Shown here: one piece after another, positions 34,251-44,531 of the stretch
How the letters are laid out: every line of letters begins with the position of its first letter
Numbering within the stretch: the first letter of the stretch is position 1
Assembly: GCF_015143595.1 (NCBI RefSeq)
Contig: NZ_WYEU01000001.1
Coordinates: 558,001-622,000, forward strand
Length of the DNA stretch: 64,000 nucleotides
Reading direction: 5' to 3'
DNA from: Sneathiella sp. P13V-1
GTDB taxonomy: Bacteria; Pseudomonadota; Alphaproteobacteria; Sneathiellales; Sneathiellaceae
Notes under the pieces: model-generated
Database searches by the model: none
The model's input: only the letters and a program-made list of their open reading frames with translations
Told to the model about the DNA's origin: nothing
Program-made: the position numbers and the translations under genes

Positions 34251-35183
34251 TTATGCCTTGCGGTTCCTAATCCCATCCCAGGTGTATATAATCAGCCCAA
34301 CCCAGATCAGACCAAATGCAATAAACCGGTCCTGAGTGAAGGTCTCTCCAAACACATATATGGCAAGGAACACTTGAATGGTTGGGGCTATATACTGGAG
34401 CAACCCAACCGTAGACAGACGCAATCGCTGTGCCCCAAAAGAAAAAAGAATAAGCGGAATAGCTGTTACGAACCCTAGTCCTGCAAGCAGCAGATTAGTT
34501 TGCGTATCATAGAACCCACCGCCAGCACCGCCGGTTCCTGTAAAGGCCAGATATCCCACATAAACCAGACAGATGGGTGTCAGGATACCGGTTTCCATCG
34601 CCAAGCCAACCGTTGATTCCGTTGGGATTTTCTTCCGAAGCAAGCCGTAGAAACCAAAAGAAAACGCCAACACAAGCGAAACCCATGGAACCACACCCAA
34701 TCTTATGGTGAGCAGCAGGACTGCCACCACAGCAAGACCAATAGCTAAGCCTTGCGCCTTGTTGAGCCGTTCTCCTAAAAACAGCATTCCCAGCATCACA
34801 TTTACAAGCGGGTTTATGTAATAACCAAGGCTGGCTTCCAGCACCATATCCGACGTTACAGCCCAGACAAATGTAATCCAGTTGACACCAATCAGAAGTG
34901 TTGTTGCGGTGAACCACACCAGACTGCGTTTGTTGAGGGCTGTTTTCTTTAAGGTCTTCAATCGTCCCGTAAAGGCAAGGATCAGGATCACCAGAACCAA
35001 AGACCAGATAATCCGGTTCGCCATGATCTCCAGCACCGGGACATAGTCCACCATCTTGAAATATAGCGGGAAAACACCCCAGAGCGTAAACGCACCAAGC
35101 GCCCCAGCAAGACCCTGAAGCTGCCGATTTTCTTCTGATGGCGCTGCACTTACGGCATCGCTGGTTTGACCGGATTTTGACAT
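34251..35183 (-). CDS. rarD: RarD-type EamA-family permease
   Basis: About 310 residues with ten predicted membrane segments. The RarD hallmark GAFTLWGVFPLYFKMV stands near the N-terminus, followed by LEIMANRIIWSLVLVILILA and LEASLGYYINPLVNVMLGML. Members are drug/metabolite-type transporters; 'chloramphenicol-sensitive' is a historical name and the substrate is unknown. I prefer the ATG at 35183 (MSKSGQ) to the one at 35219, as it leaves a short soluble N-terminus. It ends at the shared terminator. Confidence 0.88.
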   Translation of the reverse strand: MSKSGQTSDAVSAAPSEENRQLQGLAGALGAFTLWGVFPLYFKMVDYVPVLEIMANRIIWSLVLVILILAFTGRLKTLKKTALNKRSLVWFTATTLLIGVNWITFVWAVTSDMVLEASLGYYINPLVNVMLGMLFLGERLNKAQGLAIGLAVVAVLLLTIRLGVVPWVSLVLAFSFGFYGLLRKKIPTESTVGLAMETGILTPICLVYVGYLAFTGTGGAGGGFYDTQTNLLLAGLGFVTAIPLILFSFGAQRLRLSTVGLLQYIAPTIQVFLAIYVFGETFTQDRFIAFGLIWVGLIIYTWDGIRNRKA

Positions 35184-35341
35184 GGATACCCCAAATGGGA
35201 AAAGGAATGTCCATTCCAAATAACAGAGCTGAAGGATAAGGTAAAGGGGAGCCTGCTGATATCACGGAGATGTTTTTTTATTGATCCCCCGTGAACAGTG
35301 AATAACGGCCAGAAAATGTAAAAAAACTATCATTTCGCGCC

Positions 35342-35370
35342 TTGCACTGCATACTCAACACACCTATATA
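35342..35370 (+). promoter_or_regulatory. dnaK promoter
   Basis: TTGCAC (35342-35347), a 17-base spacer and TATATA (35365-35370) form a good housekeeping promoter about 90 bases upstream of dnaK. The same region reads CTTGCAC ... CACCTATAT, a weaker sigma-32-like match, so overlapping vegetative and heat-shock initiation is possible. Confidence 0.55.
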
Positions 35371-35458
35371 GACGACAGAAAGTACAGATTATTAATCCTG
35401 GGGATCACCATGGTGCATTCAATGGCTATTGTGATCTGCCAATATAGATGAGGATAAA

Positions 35459-37366
35459 ATGGCTAAAGTAATTGGTATTGACCTTGGTACCACGAATTCT
35501 TGTATCGCAGTCATGGATGGCAAGGATTCAAAGGTTATCGAAAATTCCGAAGGCGCCCGCACAACTCCCTCCATGGTAGGTTTTACCAAAGATGGTGAGA
35601 CTCTTGTGGGACAGGCCGCGAAACGCCAAGCGGTTACAAATCCTGAAAACACACTATTCGCCATTAAGCGTCTTATCGGTCGTCGTTTTGATGACAAAGC
35701 GACCCAAAAAGATAGAGAGATGGTGCCATACAACATCGTCAAAGCCGACAACGGTGACGCATGGGTAGAGGCGCGTGGCAAAGAATATTCCCCAAGTCAG
35801 GTTTCTGCTTTCATTCTACAAAAGATGAAAGAAACAGCTGAAAGCTACCTTGGTGAAAACGTAACACAGGCAGTTATTACTGTTCCTGCTTACTTTAACG
35901 ATGCACAGCGTCAGGCAACGAAAGATGCCGGTAAAATTGCCGGGCTTGAAGTTCTGCGTATCATCAACGAACCGACTGCTGCGGCTCTGGCCTACGGCAT
36001 GGACAAAGATGACCAGAACATCGCTGTGTTTGACCTTGGTGGTGGTACATTTGACGTATCCATCCTGGAAATCGGCGGCGGCGTCTTTGAAGTGAAATCC
36101 ACTAACGGTGACACATTCCTTGGCGGTGAAGACTTTGACCTGAAACTGGTTGATTATCTTGCTGACGAGTTCAAAAAAGAAAACGGCATCGACCTTCGCA
36201 ACGACAACATGGCGCTGCAACGTTTGAAAGAAGCTGCGGAGAAAGCGAAAATCGAACTGTCTTCTGCACAGGCCACAGAAGTGAACCTGCCATTTATTAC
36301 GGCAGACGCGTCTGGTCCAAAACACTTGCAGCTGAACCTGTCTCGCGCACAGTTTGAAAATCTGGTTGCGGACCTGATTAAACGCACATTGCCACCATGT
36401 GAAAAAGCCCTGAAAGATGCAGGCCTTGATAAGTCTGAAATTGATCAGGTTATTCTGGTTGGTGGTATGAGCCGTATGCCTAAGGTTCAGCAGGTCGTTA
36501 CCGAGTTCTTCGGTCGTGAACCACATAAAGGTGTGAACCCAGACGAGGTTGTTGCCATGGGTGCCGCCATTCAGGCTGGTGTTCTGCAAGGTGACGTGAA
36601 AGACGTTGTTCTTCTGGACGTGACACCATTGTCACTTGGTATTGAAACTCTGGGCGGTGTGTTCACACGCCTGATCGAACGGAACACAACAATTCCGACG
36701 AAGAAAAGCCAGACTTTCTCTACAGCTGAAGACAATCAGTCTGCTGTGACCATTCGGGTTTTCCAAGGTGAGCGTGAAATGGCCGCAGATAACAAGCTGC
36801 TTGGCAATTTCGACCTGACAGAAATTCCTAACGCACCACGCGGCATCCCTCAAATTGAAGTTACTTTCGATATTGATGCCAACGGTATCGTAAATGTCTC
36901 CGCGAAGGATAAAGGAACTGGAAAAGAGCAGAAAATCCAGATCCAGGCTTCCAGCGGCCTGAGCGATGACGATATTGATCGTATGGTGAAGGAAGCTGAA
37001 CAGCACGCAGCGGAAGATAAAGTCCGCAAAGAACAGGTGGAAACTCAGAATCAGGCTGAAAGCCTCATTCACACAACCGAGAAAACCATTGAAGAGCTTG
37101 GTGATAAAATCGGTGACGATGTGAAGGGTCCTGTTACGGCTGCTCTTGACGAGTTGAAAGAAGTTAAAGACGGTGACGATGTTGAGGCCATCAAAGCGAA
37201 GATGGAAGCCCTGCAACAGGCATCCATGAAACTTGGTGAAGCTGTATACGCTCAGTCGCAAGCTGAAGAAGGCGCGGAAGCTGAAGGTGAAAGCGCAAGC
37301 AACGCTGATGACGATGTTGTCGATGCCGATTTCGAAGAAGTCAAAGACGACAAAAAAGACAGCTAA
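35459..37366 (+). CDS. dnaK: Chaperone protein DnaK (Hsp70)
   Basis: 635 residues, standard length. The ATPase domain carries [51 protein letters not shown] and [18 protein letters not shown]. The linker [19 protein letters not shown] leads into the peptide-binding domain, and the acidic tail ends [10 protein letters not shown]. The start has GAGGAT seven bases upstream. It folds proteins with DnaJ and GrpE. Codon use is smooth and typical of highly expressed genes of this genome. Confidence 0.98.
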   Translation: MAKVIGIDLGTTNSCIAVMDGKDSKVIENSEGARTTPSMVGFTKDGETLVGQAAKRQAVTNPENTLFAIKRLIGRRFDDKATQKDREMVPYNIVKADNGDAWVEARGKEYSPSQVSAFILQKMKETAESYLGENVTQAVITVPAYFNDAQRQATKDAGKIAGLEVLRIINEPTAAALAYGMDKDDQNIAVFDLGGGTFDVSILEIGGGVFEVKSTNGDTFLGGEDFDLKLVDYLADEFKKENGIDLRNDNMALQRLKEAAEKAKIELSSAQATEVNLPFITADASGPKHLQLNLSRAQFENLVADLIKRTLPPCEKALKDAGLDKSEIDQVILVGGMSRMPKVQQVVTEFFGREPHKGVNPDEVVAMGAAIQAGVLQGDVKDVVLLDVTPLSLGIETLGGVFTRLIERNTTIPTKKSQTFSTAEDNQSAVTIRVFQGEREMAADNKLLGNFDLTEIPNAPRGIPQIEVTFDIDANGIVNVSAKDKGTGKEQKIQIQASSGLSDDDIDRMVKEAEQHAAEDKVRKEQVETQNQAESLIHTTEKTIEELGDKIGDDVKGPVTAALDELKEVKDGDDVEAIKAKMEALQQASMKLGEAVYAQSQAEEGAEAEGESASNADDDVVDADFEEVKDDKKDS

Positions 37367-37411
37367 GGGCGGCCCGTTTGAATGACGGTCCTGAACCAAA
37401 AATAAGTGATA

Positions 37412-37443
37412 CCGCCCCGGTTTGAGAAATCAGGCCGGGGCGG
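37412..37443 (+). promoter_or_regulatory. GC-rich hairpin between dnaK and dnaJ
   Basis: CCGCCCCGG (37412-37420) and CCGGGGCGG (37435-37443) form a perfect 9-bp stem with a 14-base loop, 20 bases before the dnaJ start. There is no U-tract, so an attenuator or mRNA-processing/stability element that keeps DnaJ below DnaK levels is likelier than a full terminator. Confidence 0.6.
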
Positions 37444-37463
37444 CATTGGTTAGGCGATAAGAA

Positions 37464-38597
37464 ATGTCAAAACGCGACTATTATGAAGTTCTGGGTGCTG
37501 ATCGCGGTGCGGACGCGTCCACCTTGAAAAAAGCCTATCGCAAGATGGCGATGAAGTATCACCCGGACAGAAACCCGGATGATGCGGAGGCTGAAGAGAA
37601 ATTCAAAGAGATCAACGAAGCCTACGAAATTCTGAAAGACGATCAGAAGCGTGCAGCTTACGACCAATATGGCCACGCCGCCTTTGAAAATGGTGGCATG
37701 GGCGGTGCAGGTGGTTTTGGCGGCATGGGCGGCGGCGGATTTTCTGACATCTTCGAAGATCTGTTTGGTGATTTCATGGGCGGCGGACGCCGTGGTGGCA
37801 ACGGTCAATCACGTGGCTCTGACCTTCGCTACAACATGGAAATTACTCTGGAAGAAGCCTTCCATGGAAAAGAAACCGAAATCAGCATTCCTTCTTCCGT
37901 AGAGTGTGACAGTTGCGATGGCAGTGGTGCCGCAGACGGCTCCTCTCCTGTAAACTGTGGAACCTGTCAAGGCCACGGCAAGGTTCGTGCCCAACAGGGT
38001 TTCTTCACCATCGAACGCACATGCCCGACCTGTCATGGTCAGGGCCGCGTAATCGACAAGCCTTGCGGAAAATGCCACGGCGAAGGACGTGTTGAGAAAG
38101 AGAAAACTCTTTCCATCAACATTCCTGCGGGTGTGGATGACGGCAATCGCATCCGTCTGACAGGCGAAGGTGAAATTGGACAGCGGGGCGGCCCTCCAGG
38201 CGATCTATATATTTTCCTCACCATCGCTGATCACCGGATTTTCCAACGTGATGGACAGAACCTGCATTGCCGGGTGCCTATCCCGATGACAACAGCGGCA
38301 CTTGGTGGTGACATTGAAGTGCCGACACTGGATGGTGCTCGCGCCAAAGTCTCTATCAGTGCGGGGTCTCAATCCGGCCGGAAATTCCGTCTTCGCGGAA
38401 AAGGTATGCCGATCATGAATACCAGTGGTCACGGTGATATGTATATTCACACCATTGTGGAGACACCCGTGAACCTCACGAAACGTCAAAAAGAACTCCT
38501 GAAAGAGTTTGAGGAAGAAGGGAAGGGAAGCCATAACCCTGAATCTGAAGGCTTCTTCTCCCGCGTTAAAGATTTTCTGGCAGACCTGAAGGACTAA
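37464..38597 (+). CDS. dnaJ: Chaperone protein DnaJ (Hsp40)
   Basis: 377 residues. The J-domain has the HPD motif ([10 protein letters not shown]). A Gly/Phe-rich stretch (about residues 75-110) follows, then four zinc-binding repeats [24 protein letters not shown] and CGKCHGEG, and a C-terminal substrate domain. It stimulates DnaK ATP hydrolysis and delivers clients. It follows dnaK in one transcription unit. Confidence 0.98.
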   Translation: MSKRDYYEVLGADRGADASTLKKAYRKMAMKYHPDRNPDDAEAEEKFKEINEAYEILKDDQKRAAYDQYGHAAFENGGMGGAGGFGGMGGGGFSDIFEDLFGDFMGGGRRGGNGQSRGSDLRYNMEITLEEAFHGKETEISIPSSVECDSCDGSGAADGSSPVNCGTCQGHGKVRAQQGFFTIERTCPTCHGQGRVIDKPCGKCHGEGRVEKEKTLSINIPAGVDDGNRIRLTGEGEIGQRGGPPGDLYIFLTIADHRIFQRDGQNLHCRVPIPMTTAALGGDIEVPTLDGARAKVSISAGSQSGRKFRLRGKGMPIMNTSGHGDMYIHTIVETPVNLTKRQKELLKEFEEEGKGSHNPESEGFFSRVKDFLADLKD

Positions 38598-38666
38598 AGT
38601 CCTCTTACCAGAAACCTCCAACTATGCTACATCCTTCATTCAGCACGCTGTTTGAAGGATGTGGAC

Positions 38667-39479
38667 ATGTCAGATATGAAAATTGGTATTGTCGGTTGTG
38701 GTGGTCGTATGGGCCGCATGCTGGTTGCGGAAATTACTAAAACCAAGGGCACCATAGTTTGCGGTGGCACTGAACCAGACGGCTCTCCTTTTCTTGGCAA
38801 AGATATTGGCCTATTGGCAGGTATCGAACCACTTACCATTGAGATTACCAATGACCCTCGCGCGCTTTTTGAAAAATCAGACGCGATCATTGATTTCACA
38901 TCTCCAATGGCAACCGTAGAGCATGCCAAACTGGCTGCCGAATACGGCAAAATCCACGTGATAGGAACAACTGGGCTCAGCAACGAAGAACAGACCGAGA
39001 TTACAGCCTCAGGTTCTGACGCCACAATCGTTCAGGGTGCAAATATGAGCCTTGGCGTTAATCTGTTAGCTCAGCTGACCAAAAAAGTTGCCGCCATTCT
39101 GGACGATGAATTTGATATTGAAGTTCTGGAAATGCACCATCGCCATAAGGTAGACGCTCCTTCAGGTACCGCTCTCCTTTTAGGTAAAGCTGCTGCGGAG
39201 GGTCGCCAAGTGGATCATGATTCAGTTGCGGATCGTGGGCGCGATGGCATTACAGGCGCTCGCAAAAAAGGCGATATCGGATACGCTGTCTTACGCGGCG
39301 GAAATGTGGTTGGTGACCACACTGTCATGTTCGCGGCTGAAAATGAAATCATTGAAATCAGCCACAAAGCAGGTGACCGCGCTATCTTTGCTCGCGGTGC
39401 TGTCCGCGCTGCCCTTTGGGCAAAAGACAAACCTCACGGAAATTACGATATGATGGATGTGCTGGGGCTTGGCGACTAA
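38667..39479 (+). CDS. dapB: 4-hydroxy-tetrahydrodipicolinate reductase
   Basis: About 270 residues. The NAD(P)-binding GIVGCGGRMGRMLVAEI and the signature EVLEMHHRHKVDAPSGTALL (with the His-His and Lys active residues) are intact. It acts in lysine and diaminopimelate synthesis. I chose the ATG at 38667 because AAGGA lies seven bases upstream; the earlier ATG at 38652 falls on that ribosome-binding site. The dnaJ-dapB neighbourhood is common in alphaproteobacteria. Confidence 0.96.
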   Translation: MSDMKIGIVGCGGRMGRMLVAEITKTKGTIVCGGTEPDGSPFLGKDIGLLAGIEPLTIEITNDPRALFEKSDAIIDFTSPMATVEHAKLAAEYGKIHVIGTTGLSNEEQTEITASGSDATIVQGANMSLGVNLLAQLTKKVAAILDDEFDIEVLEMHHRHKVDAPSGTALLLGKAAAEGRQVDHDSVADRGRDGITGARKKGDIGYAVLRGGNVVGDHTVMFAAENEIIEISHKAGDRAIFARGAVRAALWAKDKPHGNYDMMDVLGLGD

Positions 39480-39481
39480 TG

Positions 39482-39970
39482 TTAATGAAGTACCGCGTTA
39501 TTTCTATATCGGTATAAGGCATGGGTGATCATCTCTTTCACCTCTGCCTTCTCCTCTTCTATCAGAAACCGCCCAAACTCCAGTGTCTCCATGCGGCATC
39601 GAACGCACAAAATATTATTATCCAGAAGAATACGCGACCAGTAAGCCTGAAAAACAGTTATTGAACTCCGCCCATTGGGAAGAACCGCTTTTACAGTGAG
39701 ATCACTTCCGCGAATTTCCACTATTTCATAACGTTTGCCAGATTTAAAATTCATCTTAAAGGCGATGTATATGGCCAGTACATCCAGCCCAAAGAAGCCC
39801 AGAACCGGCCAGGCTCCCATCATAAGAAATACCATACCGGTGATAAAGCTGACCCCGGCGATACAGCCCATCAAAATAAGAAAGGCACGCGGGCTCAAGC
39901 TGCGATGAGGATGAAGTATGATCGAAAAATGAATTCTCTCTTCTCCCTCATGTCGTTCAACTTGTTCCAT
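39482..39970 (-). CDS. DUF2244 integral membrane protein
   Basis: 162 residues with the DUF2244 pattern: HFSIILHPHRSLSPRAFLIL, two adjacent membrane spans (LMGCIAGVSFITGMVFLMMG and WPVLGFFGLDVLAIYIAFKM) and a cytoplasmic C-terminus with FQAYWSRILLD and CRMETLEFGRFLIEEEKAEV. Function is unknown. Family members often neighbour nth, as here (divergent). Confidence 0.85.
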   Translation of the reverse strand: MEQVERHEGEERIHFSIILHPHRSLSPRAFLILMGCIAGVSFITGMVFLMMGAWPVLGFFGLDVLAIYIAFKMNFKSGKRYEIVEIRGSDLTVKAVLPNGRSSITVFQAYWSRILLDNNILCVRCRMETLEFGRFLIEEEKAEVKEMITHALYRYRNNAVLH

Positions 39971-40043
39971 GAAGCTGCGCCTTCCACTTGCACGTCGTCA
40001 CAAGATGATTGCACGATGCGCCGAGCTATGCCAATAACAACTT

Positions 40044-40685
40044 ATGAAAAAGGCAGATATCCATGAATTCTTCCGCCGGATGGAAGAGCAAAACCCGGAG
40101 CCGCAAGGCGAACTGGATTACGTTAATCCGTTCACACTGCTGGTAGCCGTTGTTCTCTCTGCTCAAGCAACGGACGTGGGGGTTAACAAAGCCACAGGCC
40201 CTTTATTTGCCGTGGCAGATACACCAGAGAAAATGCTGGAACTTGGAGAAGATACTGTTCGAGATTACATTAAATCCATTGGTCTTTATAAAACCAAGGC
40301 CAAGAACGTCATCAAACTCTGCGAAGCCCTGATCCGCGATCACAACAGCGAAGTTCCGCAAACCCGGGAAGAGCTTGAAAAACTAGCGGGTGTGGGCCGC
40401 AAAACAGCCAATGTTGTTCTCAATATCGCATTTGGCCAGCCAACCATCGCTGTAGATACCCATCTATTCCGTCTTGGCAACAGAACCAGAATTGCGCTTG
40501 GAAAAACGCCTCTAGAGGTAGAGAAAAAACTGGAGAAGAAAATCCCTAAAGAGTTTCTTCGCCACGCGCACCACTGGTTGATCCTGCACGGACGATATGT
40601 TTGCAAAGCAAGAAAGCCGGAATGCTACCGCTGTATTGTGGAAGATCTTTGCCCCTACAAAGCAAAAACGACACTTGCAAATTAA
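40044..40685 (+). CDS. nth: Endonuclease III (DNA glycosylase/AP lyase)
   Basis: 213 residues. The helix-hairpin-helix LAGVGRKTANVVLNIAFG contains the catalytic Lys, VDTHLFRLGNR holds the catalytic Asp, and the C-terminal [4Fe-4S] ligands are C-x6-C-x2-C-x5-C in CKARKPECYRCIVEDLC. It removes oxidised pyrimidines in base-excision repair. It ends without a gap against the convergent lipoprotein gene. Confidence 0.97.
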   Translation: MKKADIHEFFRRMEEQNPEPQGELDYVNPFTLLVAVVLSAQATDVGVNKATGPLFAVADTPEKMLELGEDTVRDYIKSIGLYKTKAKNVIKLCEALIRDHNSEVPQTREELEKLAGVGRKTANVVLNIAFGQPTIAVDTHLFRLGNRTRIALGKTPLEVEKKLEKKIPKEFLRHAHHWLILHGRYVCKARKPECYRCIVEDLCPYKAKTTLAN

Positions 40686-41183
40686 TCAGCTGGTCAGCTC
40701 TTTCACTTTTTCAGCCCCCAGTTTCTTGAGCTGGCTTTCAAAGCAGGCACGAACCGGGACATCTTTAACCGATTCCCGGTCATTCATCGCAATATGCTGA
40801 ACGGTGAGCGGGCCTGTTTTACCGTTTTCGGGGTAGAATACCAGGTGAAGCGCGCATGAACTTGAAAGATATTGCCAGATCTCGGTTGGTTTATCTTTTC
40901 GGCGCAGAACCGGCTCCCCAAAAACCGCCTCAATCTCAGCTACTTCCTTACCTTTCAGAATATCAATTTCCGGCACTTCGAAAGCAGGTTCAGGTTCGGG
41001 TTGTGGCTTTTCTTCAGGTAGCTTCGCCACAACAACCGGTGTTTCTACAGGCTGTTCAGATTTTTTTGTCTTAGCCAAAGGTTTGACCTCAGCCGCCGCC
41101 TCTGTCGATGCCGTCTGGGTTGTCGCACCGCAAGCCGTGAGAAGGGTCAAAAATCCCATAGACGCAATGATCTTCAACTTCAT
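40686..41183 (-). CDS. Hypothetical lipoprotein with a Pro/Glu/Lys-rich linker
   Basis: 165 residues. The signal MKLKIIASMGFLTLLTACGA has the lipobox LTAC. A Lys/Pro/Glu linker (about residues 35-70) is followed by a small domain (EVAEIEAVFGEPVLRRKDKP, TEIWQYLSSSCALHLVFYPE) that resembles SmpA/BamE-like folds, in which a GEP-x-R turn and a WQY strand are typical. A role in envelope assembly is inference. The start overlaps the stop of the EI24 gene by one base. Confidence 0.7.
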   Translation of the reverse strand: MKLKIIASMGFLTLLTACGATTQTASTEAAAEVKPLAKTKKSEQPVETPVVVAKLPEEKPQPEPEPAFEVPEIDILKGKEVAEIEAVFGEPVLRRKDKPTEIWQYLSSSCALHLVFYPENGKTGPLTVQHIAMNDRESVKDVPVRACFESQLKKLGAEKVKELTS

Positions 41184-41878
41184 CAGACTGCTTCAATTTC
41201 TGTTGAGGTCGGCGTAGAAACCATCGCCGCCCGTTTTTTATAAAGGTGAACCATGGCTGCAGTGCCGATAATTGGCACAATCAGATTCAGGATCGGAATG
41301 GTCATACCGAAAGCCATTAAAGCACCGGTCAGGAATAATTCCATTCCGCCAATTCTCCGAAGTTTACTGACCACACTCATTTCATGATGGCGCACGGCGA
41401 CTTGCTGGAAAAATTCACGGCTGAGCAGGTAACCATTGAGGATGTAATACACAAATAGATTAATGCCTGGAATGAAATAAAGAGGCAGAGCCAGAATATT
41501 GCAAAGGACAATCACCGCAAAAAACTTAAGCGCATCCCAAACACTTGACCATAAGGGGATTTCACGGGATTTAGGATCATTTGGATAGTGCTTGTCTTCA
41601 ACGGCATCTGCTATGTCATCAAGGAAAATGCCAATTACAGCACTCATGGAGAGCGGGAAAATAAACAGCGCCACAAAGAAAGCGCCAACTCCGCTCAGCC
41701 AGCCAACCATCGTGTTGACCCATTCCCAGTCAGAGGAAGGGATCAGGCCCGCAAGCTGCAACACAACAATAAATGTCAGTACCAGCGCCAGCAGAGAAAA
41801 CATCACTGACTTCAGGATCACGGATCTAAACGCAGGATCCGAAAATTGCATGATGGCTTTATTGATGGCTGAAATCAC
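41183..41878 (-). CDS. EI24/CysZ-like membrane protein
   Basis: 231 residues with about five membrane spans (for example SVILKSVMFSLLALVLTFIV, LSGVGAFFVALFIFPLSMSA, FFAVIVLCNILALPLYFIPG). The region YYILNGYLLSREFFQQVAVR matches the EI24/CysZ domain. CysZ is a sulfate permease, but many alphaproteobacterial EI24 proteins are uncharacterised, and no sulfur genes are adjacent. It is co-transcribed with the lipoprotein gene. Confidence 0.78.
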   Translation of the reverse strand: MISAINKAIMQFSDPAFRSVILKSVMFSLLALVLTFIVVLQLAGLIPSSDWEWVNTMVGWLSGVGAFFVALFIFPLSMSAVIGIFLDDIADAVEDKHYPNDPKSREIPLWSSVWDALKFFAVIVLCNILALPLYFIPGINLFVYYILNGYLLSREFFQQVAVRHHEMSVVSKLRRIGGMELFLTGALMAFGMTIPILNLIVPIIGTAAMVHLYKKRAAMVSTPTSTEIEAV

Positions 41879-41958
41879 TGTACGCCCCCAGTTGCTTTAA
41901 TTGATCAATGCTGTTGATTTAGGCATTTATACCCACTGTTGCAATATTTTCCTTTGCC

Positions 41959-43371
41959 TCATGACCGTGGATCCACGGGAACCATAGCAGCAAAATCATG
42001 ATCTGTTTCGAACAACCAAGCGGCTTGCAAAACCAGATCCTCACGATGCGGTGCTGCCATGATCTGCAATCCCACAGGCAAGCCGGATTTTGTATAGCCG
42101 CAGGGAACCGAAATGGACGGACATCCGGTGATCGTCAATAGATAGGTCTGCGCAAGCCACGCTACGTAATTATCAAATTTAACACCGTTCACCTCTGACA
42201 AAGATCTGATTTCGTGATTAAACGGCGGCACCATCACGGTCGGGGTAAACAGAAGGTCATATTTTTCAAAGAAGGCTGCGACCCGATGAACCAACTGCCC
42301 TTGCGCCCTTTGCGACCAGCCAATATCTGCCGCCGTTAGTTTCAGCCCCGCTTCAATATTCCAAATCACATCAGGTTTTAACTTGTCACGATCCGTTTCA
42401 AGTTTCGGTCCATGAGTAGCTGCAAATTGTGCCGCCCGCTGAATCTGGAAAATGTCATGCCCTTCAGAGAGATCAAAACAATCCTGCTCCAAAGAATTGG
42501 CATGAGCCACAAAAGAGCGAACGGCCGTTTCACAGATTTCTGCCACCTCGGCATCAATGGGGTTCGTCCCTAAATCGGGGCTATACGCCACGTGATCAAA
42601 CTTCCCGCCCTCTTTCACCTTATCAAGATAAGAATAGGGTGGTCGTTGCAGGCTGATAGGATCAATGGGGTCTTCCCCAACCATCACATCCAGCATCATC
42701 GCTACATCGGCAACCGTTCTGCCCATGGGTCCTTCCACAGAATTTTGTGCAAAAGGCAGTGTCGCCGGCCCATGGGCCACACGACCAGGGGAGGGTCTAA
42801 GTCCCACAGTGCCTGTAAAGCTGGCAGGAATGCGCAGACTGCCGCCCAAGTCACTTCCTTGCGCGAGCCAAACCTGTCCGGCCGCCAGCGCAGCAGCAGA
42901 GCCACCGGAAGATCCACCCGGCGTTTTTGTTGTGTCCCAAGGATTTGTAGTTGTGCCAAGAACTTCGTTAAAAGTTTGGGCTCCTGCGCCAAATTCAGGT
43001 GTATTTGCCTTACCCATCACAATGGCACCAGCGGCTTCCAAACGCTTCACCATCAGATCTGAATGGGTTGCCACCTGGTCTGCATAAATAGGGGAGCCAA
43101 GCGTAAATCGCACCCCTTCCACAGGTGTCAGATCCTTAATGGCAATAGGCAGACCATGCAGATAATTGGGATTATCTGATTTCCCTTCCGCCATGATGCG
43201 TTTTGCATGATCACGGGCGCGATCAAAACATCTGATCGGCATTGAATTGACCGCGTCATCTGTCTCAAGGATCCGCGCTGCGGAGAACTCAACCAGTTCA
43301 AGTGGGGATACCTCGCCCGCTTTTAACAGCTCAACCGCTTCAACGGCTGTTTTCTTTATCATTTCCTGCAT
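41959..43371 (-). CDS. Amidase signature family protein
   Basis: 470 residues. The Ser-cisSer-Lys triad is recognisable: Lys in LHGLPIAIKDLTPVEGV, the cis-Ser in PGGSSGGSAAALAAGQ and the nucleophile Ser in QGSDLGGSLRIPASFTG. The C-terminal SISVPCGYTKSGLPVGLQIM is typical. It hydrolyses a carboxamide; a GatA role is unlikely because gatB/gatC are not adjacent. It is monocistronic and convergent or divergent to unrelated genes, so the substrate cannot be guessed. Confidence 0.9.
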   Translation of the reverse strand: MQEMIKKTAVEAVELLKAGEVSPLELVEFSAARILETDDAVNSMPIRCFDRARDHAKRIMAEGKSDNPNYLHGLPIAIKDLTPVEGVRFTLGSPIYADQVATHSDLMVKRLEAAGAIVMGKANTPEFGAGAQTFNEVLGTTTNPWDTTKTPGGSSGGSAAALAAGQVWLAQGSDLGGSLRIPASFTGTVGLRPSPGRVAHGPATLPFAQNSVEGPMGRTVADVAMMLDVMVGEDPIDPISLQRPPYSYLDKVKEGGKFDHVAYSPDLGTNPIDAEVAEICETAVRSFVAHANSLEQDCFDLSEGHDIFQIQRAAQFAATHGPKLETDRDKLKPDVIWNIEAGLKLTAADIGWSQRAQGQLVHRVAAFFEKYDLLFTPTVMVPPFNHEIRSLSEVNGVKFDNYVAWLAQTYLLTITGCPSISVPCGYTKSGLPVGLQIMAAPHREDLVLQAAWLFETDHDFAAMVPVDPRS

Positions 43372-43471
43372 TACATATTGTTGGCAAATTACAGCGTAAA
43401 AGTACAGTGTTCACTTGCATAGAAGGTCGCGGGCTCTATACTCCCGGCAGATTTTAATTCGTGGAGGTCCC

Positions 43472-44461
43472 ATGACACATACCCGTTTTGATACAACTTG
43501 CATCGGTAATGCCATTGTTGATGTCATCAGCAAAGTGGATGATGCATTTCTCGAGCGGGAACAGCTTGTCAAAAACTCCATGAACCTGATTGACGAAGCG
43601 CGCGCTGAAGAACTTTACGGACATATGGGCGCGGCTGTTGAAATCTCCGGTGGTTCCGCAGGTAATACGGCTGCGGGTGTCGCTTCCCTTGGCGGGTCCA
43701 GCAATTACATCGGTAAAGTGAAAGACGATCAGCTGGGCGCAATCTTCGCCCATGACATCCGCGCATTGGGTGTGAATTTTGAAACAACAAAAGCAGCCGA
43801 TGGCCCGGCAACTGCCCGCAGCTTTATTCTGGTGACACCTGATGCTCACCGCACAATGAACACGTATCTGGGTGCTTGCGTAGAACTCAGCCCAGAGGAT
43901 ATCAATCCAGAAGAAATTGCCAGCTCTCAGGTGACATATATGGAAGGGTATCTTTGGGATCCAGAAGGGGGTAAAGCCGCGTTCAGAAAAGCTGCGGATA
44001 TTTCCCATGAAGCGGGGCAGCGGGTCTCCCTTACTCTTTCCGACAGTTTCTGTGTCGATCGCTACCGTAATGAATTCAAAGAGTTTATCAATGGCGGTGT
44101 GGATATCCTTTTCGCCAACGAGGACGAGATCAAATCACTCTATCAGACTGATGATTTGGCAGCGGCAATTGACGCAGTCCGCGGACAGGTGGAGCTTGCC
44201 TGTGTGACCCGGAGCGCTGAAGGCTCGGTCATTATTGAAGGTGATACTTCCATTGAAATTGCGGCGGATACAAGTATTGAAGTTGTCGATACAACGGGCG
44301 CGGGCGATCTGTACGCTGCGGGTTTTCTTTACGGTTTCACAAACGGCCGCAGCCTTGCCGAAAGTGGAGCGATTGCGTCTATCGCGGCCGCAGAAGTCAT
44401 CAGCCATGTTGGCGCACGACCTGAAAAAGATCTCAAAGAGTTGATCAAAGCCCGCCTCTAA
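43472..44461 (+). CDS. PfkB-family kinase, adenosine kinase-like
   Basis: About 329 residues. PfkB signature 1 is EISGGSAGNTAAGVASLGG and signature 2 is VVDTTGAGDLYAAGFLYGFT, with Asp as catalytic base. FDTTCIGNAIVDVISKVDD is typical of the alphaproteobacterial adenosine kinase-like group. It would phosphorylate a nucleoside or sugar, most likely adenosine. I chose the ATG at 43472 for the GGAGG seven bases upstream. Confidence 0.88.
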   Translation: MTHTRFDTTCIGNAIVDVISKVDDAFLEREQLVKNSMNLIDEARAEELYGHMGAAVEISGGSAGNTAAGVASLGGSSNYIGKVKDDQLGAIFAHDIRALGVNFETTKAADGPATARSFILVTPDAHRTMNTYLGACVELSPEDINPEEIASSQVTYMEGYLWDPEGGKAAFRKAADISHEAGQRVSLTLSDSFCVDRYRNEFKEFINGGVDILFANEDEIKSLYQTDDLAAAIDAVRGQVELACVTRSAEGSVIIEGDTSIEIAADTSIEVVDTTGAGDLYAAGFLYGFTNGRSLAESGAIASIAAAEVISHVGARPEKDLKELIKARL

Positions 44462-44531
44462 AAGCAGGGCAATTCTTGACAGGCAAGCATATTAATTTCA
44501 GAGTTCCTGTATTAGTTTCTTCCGAGGTTTC

